A stretch of DNA of 35,580 bases from Halorubrum lipolyticum DSM 21995. GTDB lineage: Archaea > Halobacteriota > Halobacteria > Halobacteriales > Haloferacaceae. The notes beneath the pieces were generated by a model. The model searched no databases, was not told the origin of the DNA, and worked only from the letters and a program-made list of their open reading frames with translations. Of the stretch, positions 28,484 to 35,580 are shown in pieces. The translations under genes were made by a program, and so were the position numbers. How positions within the stretch are numbered: position 1 is the stretch's first letter; each line of letters starts with the position of its first letter. The stretch covers positions 117,047 to 152,626 of the forward strand of contig NZ_AOJG01000028.1 of NCBI RefSeq assembly GCF_000337375.1, in the 5' to 3' direction.

Positions 28484-29935
28484 ATGTCGAGAACCCACGG
28501 TAACTTCATCGACGGCGAATGGACGGACTCTCAGTCGGGAGAGACCTTCGAAGTGACGAACCCGGCGGCGGCCGACGAGGTCGTCGGCGTCTATCAGGCG
28601 TCCACCGAGGCGGACGTCGAGGCGGCGCTCGACGCGGCCGTCGCCGCACAGGACGAGTGGGCGTCGACGCCCGGCCCGTCCCGCGGCGCGGTGCTCCGCG
28701 AGGCCGGAAACAACCTCGAAGCGCGGAAGGAGGAGGCGACCGAGGTCCTCGTCCGGGAGGAGGGCAAGACGCGCTCCGAGGCTGGCGGCGAGGTGCAGCG
28801 CGCCATCGACATCTTCCACTACTACGGCGCGAAGGCGCGGGACGTCGGCGGCAGCGTCAAGTCCGCGAGCGCCCCCGGGAAGGACCTCTACACGAAGCAC
28901 GAACCCCTCGGGACGGTCGCGCTCGTCACGCCGTGGAACTACCCCATCGCCATCCCGGTCTGGAAGCTCGCCCCGGCGCTCGCCGCCGGCAACACCGCCG
29001 TCCTGAAGCCGGCGTCCGAGGCCCCGGGCGTCGTCACCGTCGTCCTCGAGTGCCTCGACGACGCGGGACTGCCGGACGGCGCGGCGAACGTCGTCACCGG
29101 CTCCGGCGGCGACGTCGGCACCCCGCTCATCGAGAGCGAGCGCGTCGACGGGGTCTCCTTCACCGGCAGCACCGCCGTGGGGACGATGGTCGCCGAGACC
29201 GCCGCGGTCGACCTCAAGCGCGTCCAGTGCGAGATGGGCGGTAAGAACCCGACCGTCGTGATGCCCAGCGCGGACATCGAGGAGGCCGCCGAGACCGTCG
29301 GCGTCGGCGCGTTCGGCACGACCGGCCAGTCGTGTACGGCCACCTCGCGCGCCATCGTCCACGAGGACGTGTACGACGAGTTCGTCGCGGCGATCTCCGA
29401 CTACGCCGAGTCGCTCGTCGTCGGAGACGGACTCGACGATCCCGACGTGGGGCCGCACGTCTCCGAGGACGAGCTGTCCTCGACGCTCGAGTACGTCGAC
29501 ATCGGCTCCGAAGCGGGCGCGACGCTCGAGACCGGCGGGAGCAGACTCTCCGGCGGCGACTACGACGACGGCCACTTCGTCGAGCCGACCGTCTTCTCGG
29601 GCGTCGACAACGACTCCCGGATCGCCCAAGAGGAGATCTTCGGTCCCGTGCTCGCGGTCGTCGAGGCCGGCTCCTTCGAGGAGGCGCTCGACCTCGCGAA
29701 CGACGTGGACTACGGCCTGTCGGCCAGCATCGTCACGCAGGACCTCAGCGAGGGCAAGCGCTTCGTCAACGAGGTCGAAGCGGGCGTCGCGAAGATCAAC
29801 GAGAAGACGACCGGCCTCGAGCTGCACGTCCCCTTCGGCGGCTACAAGGACTCGTCGACCAACACGTACCGCGAGCAGGGCGACGCCGGCCTCGACTTCT
29901 TCTCCTCGGTGAAGACGATCTACGAGAACTACTGA
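28484..29935 (+). CDS. xacF: Aldehyde dehydrogenase, 2-oxoglutarate semialdehyde dehydrogenase type
   Basis: The 483-residue ALDH has N152 (TPWNYP), K175 (VLKPASEAP), FTGST for the coenzyme, catalytic E250 (QCEMGGKNP) and C284 (GQSCTATSR). The motifs and length resemble the haloarchaeal semialdehyde dehydrogenase XacF, which oxidises 2-oxoglutarate semialdehyde to 2-oxoglutarate as the last step of oxidative xylose and arabinose degradation. In Haloferax xacF also lies beside an IclR regulator gene, as here (convergent, 21 bases between stops), which supports the call. The ATG at 28484 is used; the frame is open to 28100 but that part is antisense to GH42. A different semialdehyde or lactaldehyde substrate is possible. 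Confidence 0.82.
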   Translation: MSRTHGNFIDGEWTDSQSGETFEVTNPAAADEVVGVYQASTEADVEAALDAAVAAQDEWASTPGPSRGAVLREAGNNLEARKEEATEVLVREEGKTRSEAGGEVQRAIDIFHYYGAKARDVGGSVKSASAPGKDLYTKHEPLGTVALVTPWNYPIAIPVWKLAPALAAGNTAVLKPASEAPGVVTVVLECLDDAGLPDGAANVVTGSGGDVGTPLIESERVDGVSFTGSTAVGTMVAETAAVDLKRVQCEMGGKNPTVVMPSADIEEAAETVGVGAFGTTGQSCTATSRAIVHEDVYDEFVAAISDYAESLVVGDGLDDPDVGPHVSEDELSSTLEYVDIGSEAGATLETGGSRLSGGDYDDGHFVEPTVFSGVDNDSRIAQEEIFGPVLAVVEAGSFEEALDLANDVDYGLSASIVTQDLSEGKRFVNEVEAGVAKINEKTTGLELHVPFGGYKDSSTNTYREQGDAGLDFFSSVKTIYENY

Positions 29936-29956
29936 GCGGCGCGCCGCTCCGCCCGC

Positions 29957-30730
29957 TCAGGAGAACTTCGTGTTGAGCTCGATGACGTTCGCGGCGGACT
30001 GGACGCGGTCCGCGAGCTCGCCGTGGAGGCGGTCCTTCGTGAACCGGCTGGACGGACCGGTGATGCTGATCGCGCCGAGGACGGTCTCGTCGTTTTTCAC
30101 GGGCGCGGAGACGCATCGCAGGCCGTTGATGTTCTCTTCGTCGTCGATACCGTACCCCTGCTCGCGGATCGTTTCGAGCTCCTCGAACAGCTCTTCGGGG
30201 CCGGTGATGGTGTTCTCCGTCTTGGGTTCGTACTCCATTGCGGCCGCGATCTCCTCGATGCGTTCGGGGGGCAGATACGCGAGGATCGTCTTGCCGAGCG
30301 ACGTGGAGTACATCGGCTGCTGTGTTCCCACGCGCGAGAGCGTCTCGACCGCGTTCTCGCCCTGCGTCTTGTGCAGGTACGAGACCTTCCCGTACTCCTC
30401 GACGCCGAACTGGACGATCTCCCCGGTCTCCTCGGCCAGCGAGTCGACTTCCTTCTGGACGATGTCGAAATTGCCTATCTGGTCGCGGACGTGCGAGGCG
30501 ACGTCGAGAAAGCACAGGCCGAGCCGGTAGCCGTCGCCCTCGCGCACGATGATACGTCGCTCCTCGAGCGTTCGCAGGTGGCTGTGGACGGTGCTCTTCG
30601 AGTGACCGAGTTCGTCGGCGATCCTCGTCACGCCGATGCCTGCCTCCTCCTGGAGCAGGTCGACGATGTTGAAGGCGATCTGGACCGAGCGGATGGTCCG
30701 ACCGGGGCGTTCGTTCGGTTGCGGGCTCAT
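29957..30730 (-). CDS. IclR-family transcriptional regulator (XacR-like)
   Basis: The 257-residue protein has an N-terminal winged helix (about residues 11-72; SVQIAFNIVDLLQEE, VTRIADELGHSKSTVHSHLRTLEE, YRLGLCFLDVA) and a C-terminal IclR effector domain (TLSRVGTQQPMYSTSLGKTILAYLPPE, GYGIDDEENINGLRCVSAPV, SRFTKD). IclR proteins are dimeric or tetrameric and respond to small acids or sugar-derived ligands. In Haloferax the IclR-type XacR activates pentose catabolic genes. The gene is convergent with xacF and divergent from GH105. Its TATA element TATTTATGA and a perfect inverted repeat (30764-30780) lie right upstream, suggesting autoregulation. It may control the whole region, as repeats with the same half-sites occur near the SGNH gene and, degenerate, at the transporter. 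Confidence 0.88.
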   Translation of the reverse strand: MSPQPNERPGRTIRSVQIAFNIVDLLQEEAGIGVTRIADELGHSKSTVHSHLRTLEERRIIVREGDGYRLGLCFLDVASHVRDQIGNFDIVQKEVDSLAEETGEIVQFGVEEYGKVSYLHKTQGENAVETLSRVGTQQPMYSTSLGKTILAYLPPERIEEIAAAMEYEPKTENTITGPEELFEELETIREQGYGIDDEENINGLRCVSAPVKNDETVLGAISITGPSSRFTKDRLHGELADRVQSAANVIELNTKFS

Positions 30731-30750
30731 AGCGTATCAGTCGAACCAGA

Positions 30751-30762
30751 GTCATAAATAGT
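30751..30762 (-). promoter_or_regulatory. TATA element of the IclR gene
   Basis: On the minus strand TATTTATGAC, centred about 26 nt before the ATG at 30730, predicts a leaderless transcript. An inverted repeat ends three to four bases upstream, over the position expected for the BRE. Confidence 0.6.
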
Positions 30763-30763
30763 T

Positions 30764-30780
30764 GTTCCCTCCTGGGGAAC
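30764..30780. promoter_or_regulatory. Operator-like inverted repeat at the IclR promoter, perfect copy
   Basis: GTTCCC-TCCTG-GGGAAC, a 17-bp inverted repeat touching the TATA/BRE region of the IclR gene and about 150 bases upstream of GH105. IclR-family operators are short palindromes of this kind, so this is a candidate autoregulatory site. Confidence 0.75.
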
Positions 30781-30814
30781 GTTTCTGTCGGAACGAGCGA
30801 GCGCCTCCGAGGAG

Positions 30815-30848
30815 CCCGAACCGACGACCGGCCCGAACCGACGACCGG
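30815..30848. repeat. 17-bp tandem duplication
   Basis: CCCGAACCGACGACCGG is present twice in perfect tandem, between the IclR operator and the GH105 promoter. Confidence 0.9.
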
Positions 30849-30880
30849 CGCGACCGGCCGCCGTCCCGCGACGGCGCGCC

Positions 30881-30904
30881 GGGATGGGATACATTTTTCA
30901 TCCC
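30881..30904. promoter_or_regulatory. Inverted repeat upstream of the GH105 promoter
   Basis: GGGATG and CATCCC face each other across 12 bases. The repeat ends just before the T-rich element CGTTTTTAG that serves as TATA for the GH105 gene. It differs from the GTTCCC motif and may be another regulator site or chance. Confidence 0.35.
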
Positions 30905-30932
30905 CACGCGTTTTTAGATTCGTACTCTACTC

Positions 30933-32000
30933 ATGCCAGCAGACCAGCCGACACCAGTCCAGCGCGCCGCGTCCCGTCTCCGGTCGCTGGACATCGACGG
31001 GCAGTCGTGGATCACCGGCGTCGCCATCAACGGCCTCCTCGCCGAGGGGGGAGACGAGTCGATCGAGCGCGCGAAACACCTCGTCGACACCGCGGTGGCG
31101 ACCCAAGACGACGCCGGTCAGTTGAGCTACGGTCCCAGCTATCCGATCGAGGTCTTCAGCCACGGCCGCGAGTACGACGCGAGCTGGGAGCTGACCGTCA
31201 AGAAGTGTATGAACACGAACAACAGCACCGCCATCGGTCACGGCGTCCTCGACTTCTACGACCGCACCGGCGAGCCGCGCTACCTCGACGCGGCCGAACG
31301 CGCCTACGAGTCGCTTCTCTCCTTCGAGCGAACCGAGGACGGCGGTATTCCTCACCACGACCCCGAGCTCGCGGGCATCAAGTCGCTGTGGATCGACTCC
31401 GTCTACATGATGTGTCCGTTCTTCGCCCGCTACGCCGAGGCCTCGGGCGACGCCGACGCCTTCGACGAGGCGGTCGATCAGATCCTGGTCCACGCGAAGC
31501 ACCTCCGCGACGGCCACACGGGCCTGTTCCGACACATCTGGGTCGAACAGCCCAACCACTACCCGCAGGGCGCGTTCTGGGCGCGCGGGAACGGCTGGGT
31601 CGCGGCCGCGTCGGCCGACGTGCTCGAACGGCTCCCCGAGGACCACCCGAAGCGCGACGAGCTCGTCGACCTGTTCCGCTCGCACTGCGAGGCGCTGCTC
31701 CCGTTACAGGACGGCAGCGGCTTCTGGCCCAACCTCGTCGACGACCCGGACACGCCGCTGGAGTCGTCGGGGACGCTCATGTTCGCCTACGCCTTCGCCC
31801 GCGGTATCGATCTCGGCATACTCGACGAGGCGACCTACCGGCAACCCGCGGAAGACGGGCTCGCGGCCGTCTCCCGCGTCGTCGGCGAGGACGGCGCGGT
31901 CAACCGCGTCGCCGGGCCGCCGGGCGGTCCCGAGGCGCCCCTGACGAACACGCCCTACGGAGGGGGCTGGTTCCTGATGGCCGCGGCCGCGCTCGACTGA
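30933..32000 (+). CDS. GH105 unsaturated rhamnogalacturonyl hydrolase
   Basis: The 355-residue protein shows the alpha/alpha-barrel pattern of GH105 (YteR/YesR type, about 340-370 residues). WIDSVYMMCPFFARYA carries the likely catalytic Asp (D155), GIPHHDPE lies before it, and QGAFWARGNGWVAAASADVL and SSGTLMFAYAFARGI follow. These enzymes hydrate the 4,5-unsaturated galacturonyl residue left by rhamnogalacturonan lyases and release it from rhamnose. There is no signal peptide, so the substrate must be imported. It is followed after 72 bases by a Gfo/Idh/MocA gene without a clear promoter, so they are probably co-transcribed. GH88 is a more distant possibility. Confidence 0.9.
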   Translation: MPADQPTPVQRAASRLRSLDIDGQSWITGVAINGLLAEGGDESIERAKHLVDTAVATQDDAGQLSYGPSYPIEVFSHGREYDASWELTVKKCMNTNNSTAIGHGVLDFYDRTGEPRYLDAAERAYESLLSFERTEDGGIPHHDPELAGIKSLWIDSVYMMCPFFARYAEASGDADAFDEAVDQILVHAKHLRDGHTGLFRHIWVEQPNHYPQGAFWARGNGWVAAASADVLERLPEDHPKRDELVDLFRSHCEALLPLQDGSGFWPNLVDDPDTPLESSGTLMFAYAFARGIDLGILDEATYRQPAEDGLAAVSRVVGEDGAVNRVAGPPGGPEAPLTNTPYGGGWFLMAAAALD

Positions 32001-32072
32001 GGCTTCGGACCGGCACCACAGTTATCAGCTCCGACGCACATCAGCGAACGGAGTCCGGCGACAGCAGACACC

Positions 32073-33170
32073 ATGACCTACCACGCAGGCATCATCGGCA
32101 CGGGCGGCATCGCGGGAATGGGCATTCTCGGCATGCACGACGAGGACGCCATCGGCAGCGAGAAGATCGACGCGAGCCACGCGGGCGGCTACGCGTCGAC
32201 CGACGACATCGAGCTCGTCGCTATCGCCGACGTGGACGAGTCGAAGCTGGACACCTTCGGCGAGGCGTGGGACATCCCCGCCGACCGTCGATACGTCGGC
32301 CACGAGGCGATGCTCGAGGCCGAGGACCTCGACGCCGTGTCGGTCTGTACCCCGTCGTTCCTCCACCGCGACCACGTCGTCGACGCCGCGCGCTCCGCGG
32401 CCGACCCGTCCGTCATCTGGTGTGAGAAACCCATCGCGTCGGCCGTCAGCGACGCCGAAGAGATGGTCGACACCTGCGACGCGACCGACACGGAGCTCGT
32501 CGTCAACCACTCGTTCCGGTTCACGGACAAGCTTCGTCGGCTCCGCGACCTCGTCCGCGAGGAGGACCTCCTCGGCGACGTGAAGTCCGTGAGCGCGCAG
32601 TATCGCATGGAGCTCATGCGGAACTCGACGCACGTGCTCGACACGCTGGTCTACCTCCTCGACGCCCGAGCGTCGCGGGTGAGCGGGTACATCACCGGCG
32701 AAAACGAGGCGATCGACGCGCTGGACGCCACGGAGTCGGTCGTCGACGCCGGCGGCGGCGGCCACGTCGTCATGGACGACGGCACCTTCGTCACCGTGGA
32801 CTGCACGATCCCGCGAGACGTCTCCTCGATGACGCTGAGTTTCATCGGGACCGAGGGGAAACTCTACATGAACAACGACGACGGCGAGTGGCGCTACTGG
32901 TCGCTCGAGGACGGCGAGCACGTGGAGCGACCCCTCCCCGGCATCGAGGGCGCGTGGACGTGGGAGTCCGACTACGAGGGGTCGTTCGCGAACGCGGCGG
33001 CCCACGTGCGGGACCTGCTCGACGGGACCGCGGAGAACCACTCGCCCGGCGTCGCGGCGGCTCGCTCGCTCGAGATCATCGTCGGCTTCTACCTCTCGCA
33101 CTACACCGACTCGACGATCGACGTCCCGCTTCCGGGGCCGCTCCGCGAGGTCCCCGTCACGTCGTGGTGA
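32073..33170 (+). CDS. Gfo/Idh/MocA family oxidoreductase
   Basis: The 365-residue protein has a GTGGIAGMGILGMH dinucleotide-binding loop with an unusual long segment before the second strand (GSEKIDASHAGGYASTDDIELVAIADVD). It also has the WCEKPIAS family motif (about residue 117) and a candidate catalytic region MRNSTHVLDTLVYLL. It probably uses NAD(P) to act on a sugar or uronate. It lies behind GH105 and tail to tail with L-rhamnose mutarotase, so rhamnose or an unsaturated-uronate derivative are candidate substrates. Start from the ATG at 32073, preceded by CAGACACC and no TATA box at leaderless spacing. Confidence 0.85.
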   Translation: MTYHAGIIGTGGIAGMGILGMHDEDAIGSEKIDASHAGGYASTDDIELVAIADVDESKLDTFGEAWDIPADRRYVGHEAMLEAEDLDAVSVCTPSFLHRDHVVDAARSAADPSVIWCEKPIASAVSDAEEMVDTCDATDTELVVNHSFRFTDKLRRLRDLVREEDLLGDVKSVSAQYRMELMRNSTHVLDTLVYLLDARASRVSGYITGENEAIDALDATESVVDAGGGGHVVMDDGTFVTVDCTIPRDVSSMTLSFIGTEGKLYMNNDDGEWRYWSLEDGEHVERPLPGIEGAWTWESDYEGSFANAAAHVRDLLDGTAENHSPGVAAARSLEIIVGFYLSHYTDSTIDVPLPGPLREVPVTSW

Positions 33171-33204
33171 GCCGCGGGCTGGCCGTCCGCTCTGCCCGAG
33201 GCCG

Positions 33205-33507
33205 TCAGACCATTCGGTAGACTTCGTCCATCCAACTGTCGTCGGTCTCGACGGTCACGCCGCTCATGACCTCCGCCCACTCGGCCTGCGCCTCGCTGCC
33301 GTCCATCACCTCGCGGATGGCCTCGGGGTCGTCGACCTCCATGAAGCCGAAGACGTGACCGTCCTTCTCGAAGACGCTGTAGGTCTGTAACCCGGCGTCG
33401 GAGTCCACGTACGCGGATTCGAGCGCCTCGGGGACGTTCTCGTGTTTCGCTCGGTACTCCTCTCGCTTCCCGTCTCTGATCTCTAGGTGGAACGCGATTC
33501 GCGCCAT
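33205..33507 (-). CDS. rhaM: L-rhamnose mutarotase (RhaM/DUF718 family)
   Basis: The 100-residue protein has the family length and key residues: Y18 and H22 (EEYRAKHENVP), Y43 (GLQTYSVF) and W77 (EAEW-type helix), in the positions known for E. coli RhaM. It interconverts alpha and beta L-rhamnose, feeding a dehydrogenase or isomerase that is specific for one anomer. It supports rhamnogalacturonan-I as the polymer handled here. The ATG at 33507 gives the normal N terminus (MARIAFHLEIRDGKREEY); the longer frame to 33570 adds an unlikely leader. Convergent with the Gfo/Idh/MocA gene, 34 bases apart. Confidence 0.88.
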   Translation of the reverse strand: MARIAFHLEIRDGKREEYRAKHENVPEALESAYVDSDAGLQTYSVFEKDGHVFGFMEVDDPEAIREVMDGSEAQAEWAEVMSGVTVETDDSWMDEVYRMV

Positions 33508-33599
33508 CGACTCCCGATTCGCCGGCGTCCCTTTTAGCTCTTCGGCGGAGGGGGCGGCGGGCGCAAGCACTTTGTACGTGGTCCGTGTTATTGAGGCTC

Positions 33600-34556
33600 A
33601 TGAGCGTCCGGAGCGGAGCAACAGCGGTGTTCGGGGTGAGAGACGCGGAGTCAGCGACGGGTGACTGCGGGGGCCTCGCGTGTGAGTTCGCCGGGATCGC
33701 GACCGATCCGAGCGTGGTCACCGGTCTCGTCTTCGTCGGGATGGGGGTGCTGGTGGCGTGTGCGTACGTGCGAACCGCGAGCGAGGAGTGCCGGTGTGAG
33801 CGGCGCCGTCTGCTGAACGAACGCGACGCGTTCGACGCGTTCGCCGATCGCGTGGCGGCCCTGGACACCGTCTCTGCGGAGTCGTCGACCGCGGTGGCGG
33901 GCGGCGCGTCCACGAGACTCCACCAGTCGATCGGCGCGCGGAACGCGACGGACGTCACGCTGCGGCAGGTGGTGTCGATATATAAAGAGACGGTGATGTC
34001 GGTGTCGCACTACGAGGCGGAGTACGACGAGACGGTCACCGAAAACATGGCGGCCGAGTTGGGACAGGATACGACGGCGTCGCTGGCGACGAACGGGACG
34101 CTCTTCTCGCCCGCCCAGCGTGCGCTCGTGGACCGTGCCCACGAGGCGGCCGCCGCCCGCACCTCGCTGGCGGACGCGGTCGAGACGGAGCTGGACGCGC
34201 TGTCCGACGCCGAGACGAGGCTGACCGCGATCGACCGACGGCGTCGCCGGCTGGTCGAACACGTCGCGGAAGTGAACGGCGATAAGACGGACGCCGCGCT
34301 CGACGTGTGGAACCGGCTCGACGACCTCGAGACCGAGATCGAAGCGGTGACGACCGAGCGTCAGCAGAGCTTGCGCGAACTCCCGCTGCGGGTCGACCGG
34401 GCGAGGTTCGACGCCGGAGGAATGGGGTTCTATGACTATCTGTACGGCGCCACCGAGGGTCCTCGACACCCCGTGCTGTCGCAGGCCGCCGAGTTGGCCG
34501 CTACGGTTCGCGAGGATCGCGACGGAATCGCGAGTCGGATCGCCGACGGCGGATGA
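33600..34556 (+). CDS. DUF7260-like haloarchaeal protein
   Basis: The protein (318 residues from the ATG at 33600; a GTG at 33585 would add five) has one hydrophobic segment (VVTGLVFVGMGVLVACAYV, about residues 38-56). A mostly helical acidic region follows with coiled-coil-like stretches. VVSIYKETVMSVSHYEAEYDETVTENMAAELG and GTLFSPAQRALVDRA fit the haloarchaeal family I remember as DUF7260, which has no known function. The protein is probably membrane-anchored with a large soluble domain. It sits between rhaM and the MDR dehydrogenase gene and has no evident link to sugar breakdown. Confidence 0.6.
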   Translation: MSVRSGATAVFGVRDAESATGDCGGLACEFAGIATDPSVVTGLVFVGMGVLVACAYVRTASEECRCERRRLLNERDAFDAFADRVAALDTVSAESSTAVAGGASTRLHQSIGARNATDVTLRQVVSIYKETVMSVSHYEAEYDETVTENMAAELGQDTTASLATNGTLFSPAQRALVDRAHEAAAARTSLADAVETELDALSDAETRLTAIDRRRRRLVEHVAEVNGDKTDAALDVWNRLDDLETEIEAVTTERQQSLRELPLRVDRARFDAGGMGFYDYLYGATEGPRHPVLSQAAELAATVREDRDGIASRIADGG

Positions 34557-34612
34557 CACGACGAGGAATCCGAGGGACCTCGATCGGCGTCGTTCGCTTC
34601 ACACTGATGCCG

Positions 34613-34688
34613 TCCAACGTCGCACGGAATCACAGCCGTCGCCCAACGTCGCACGGAATCACAGCCGTCGCCCAACGTCGCACGGAAC
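34613..34688. repeat. 29-bp tandem repeat, about 2.6 copies
   Basis: A 29-base unit beginning CCCAACGTCGCACGGAATC is repeated at 34613 (first base differs), 34642 and 34671 (third copy partial, to about 34688). It lies in the 227-base gap upstream of the dehydrogenase gene. Copies are directly adjacent without spacers. Confidence 0.92.
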
Positions 34689-34749
34689 GGTCCACCCCGC
34701 ACCACGGCGCGTTTTTGCACAACCATTATATATCGCTCAACGTAACCGT

Positions 34750-34758
34750 TCTTTATCA
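34750..34758 (+). promoter_or_regulatory. TATA-like element of the MDR dehydrogenase gene
   Basis: TTCTTTATCA is centred about 30 nt before the ATG at 34784. A stronger AT-rich run, ATTATATATCG, lies at 34725-34735 and could be an alternative promoter with a longer leader. Confidence 0.45.
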
Positions 34759-34783
34759 GGGTTAGCCTGAGCACTCATCACAT

Positions 34784-35580
34784 ATGAAGGCAATCGTGCA
34801 AACCGGTGCCAGAGAGGTCGAGGTACAGGAACGTGAACAGCCGACGCCGGGACCCGACGAGGTGCTCGTCGAGGTCCACTCCGCGGGGCTCTGCGGGAGC
34901 GACGCCGGAGCGTTCGATTACGAGGGCGGCTACGAGTGGATCCCCGTGCCGCGGATCATGGGCCACGAGTATTCGGGCCGGGTCGCCGAGGTCGGCGAGA
35001 ACGTCGAGACGTTCGACGTCGGGCAGAAGGTGATCGAGGAGCCGATCCACGACTGCGGTCACTGCTTCCAGTGCAAGAACGGCCAGGAGAACGTCTGTCA
35101 GAACTTCTCGATCACGGGCATGCACAACGACGGCGCGTACGCCGACTACACCGTCGTCGGAGAGCGACACCTCCACGCGGTGCCGGAGGGGGTTCCGCTC
35201 CGAGAGGCCGCGATCACCGAGCCGACCAGCATCGCGACGCGGGCCGTCTTCGATCAGTCCCGGCTCACCCCCGGTGACGACGTGCTCGTCGAGGGGCCGG
35301 GACCGATCGGCGTGTTGACCGCCATCGTCGCCGACTCCGTCGGCGCGAACGTCGTGGTTTCGGGACTCGGGAAGGACGCCGAGTACCGGCTCCCGCTTCT
35401 CGACGACCAGGGTATCGAGACGGTGAACGTCCAGTCCACGACGATGGGCGACGTGATCGACGAGCGCACGGACGGTCGCGGCTTCGATCTGATCTTCGAC
35501 ACGACCGGTCACCGGTCGGGCGTCGAGGAAGCGGTCGAGCACGTCCGGAAGGGCGGTCAGATCGTCGTCGTCGGGATCCC
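34784..35580 (+). CDS. Zinc-dependent medium-chain dehydrogenase (MDR), 3' truncated by window
   Basis: The reading frame is open from the ATG at 34784 to the window end (265 codons). The N-terminal GroES-like domain has GLCGSDAGAF with the catalytic Cys, GHEYSGRVAEVG with the catalytic His, and four structural-zinc Cys in CGHCFQCKNGQENVC. The Rossmann domain begins at GPGPIGVLTAIVADSVGANVVVSG. The family includes sorbitol, L-threonine and galactitol dehydrogenases and dehydrogenases acting on keto-deoxy sugar acids. Its position next to rhaM and DUF7260 suggests a step in rhamnose, galactose or uronate oxidation, but the substrate is not evident. Confidence 0.86.
   Translation, partial: MKAIVQTGAREVEVQEREQPTPGPDEVLVEVHSAGLCGSDAGAFDYEGGYEWIPVPRIMGHEYSGRVAEVGENVETFDVGQKVIEEPIHDCGHCFQCKNGQENVCQNFSITGMHNDGAYADYTVVGERHLHAVPEGVPLREAAITEPTSIATRAVFDQSRLTPGDDVLVEGPGPIGVLTAIVADSVGANVVVSGLGKDAEYRLPLLDDQGIETVNVQSTTMGDVIDERTDGRGFDLIFDTTGHRSGVEEAVEHVRKGGQIVVVGI

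Noticed and set aside
28451-29827. 458-codon minus-strand frame opposite xacF
   Set aside because: Shadow frame. The ALDH motifs on the plus strand are unambiguous.
34613-34688. Tandem 29-bp repeats considered as a CRISPR array
   Set aside because: The copies are directly adjacent without unique spacers, and there are no cas genes.

Overview
The window is haloarchaeal chromosome or megaplasmid DNA. It is GC-rich, its proteins are strongly acidic (Asp/Glu-rich), AT-rich TATA elements lie about 26-30 nt before many start codons (leaderless or near-leaderless transcripts), the binding protein has a Tat-type lipoprotein signal, and several genes look like Haloferax/Haloarcula sugar genes (gfo6-type xylose dehydrogenase, bgaH-type GH42, xacF-type semialdehyde dehydrogenase, XacR-like IclR regulator). 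I cannot name a genus.

Most of the window reads as a pectin / rhamnogalacturonan-I / arabinogalactan utilisation region. Left block (1-10919): a truncated GH2 hydrolase, a gfo6-like sugar dehydrogenase, a GalD/ManD-type sugar-acid dehydratase (minus strand), a universal stress protein, a second Gfo/Idh/MocA oxidoreductase, a LacZ-type GH2 and an SGNH esterase. A small unrelated-looking block (11347-12973) holds four short hypothetical genes. The middle (13099-19169) is a tight Dpp/Opp-class ABC transporter operon: lipoprotein, two permeases and two ATPases, with 4-nt overlaps between the last four genes. The right block (19240-33507) carries an Hyi-like isomerase with a Gfo/Idh/MocA partner, GH51 arabinofuranosidase, a second MR/MLE dehydratase, PL22 oligogalacturonide lyase, an SDR, GH42 galactosidase, 2-oxoglutarate semialdehyde dehydrogenase, an IclR regulator, GH105 unsaturated rhamnogalacturonyl hydrolase, another Gfo/Idh/MocA and L-rhamnose mutarotase. 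A DUF7260-like gene and a zinc MDR dehydrogenase cut by the window edge close the region.

Inferred logic: oligosaccharides enter through the Dpp-class importer. Cytoplasmic enzymes, none with a visible signal peptide, trim arabinose (GH51), galactose (GH2, GH42), acyl groups (SGNH), unsaturated uronates (GH105, PL22) and rhamnose (mutarotase). The monomers are then oxidised and dehydrated without phosphorylation, with xacF delivering 2-oxoglutarate. No endo-acting pectinase, KduI, KDG kinase or aldolase is visible here.

The most notable non-coding signal is a 17-bp inverted repeat, GTTCCC-N5-GGGAAC. Three perfect copies (9560, 11067, 30764) and three degenerate ones (9777, 11130, 13033) occur. 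They lie directly upstream of the TATA boxes of the IclR gene and the transporter operon, around the SGNH esterase gene, and at a TATA element with no recognisable gene immediately behind it. I propose it is the operator of the IclR regulator. Several intergenic regions also carry short perfect or near-perfect tandem duplications of 17-29 bp.
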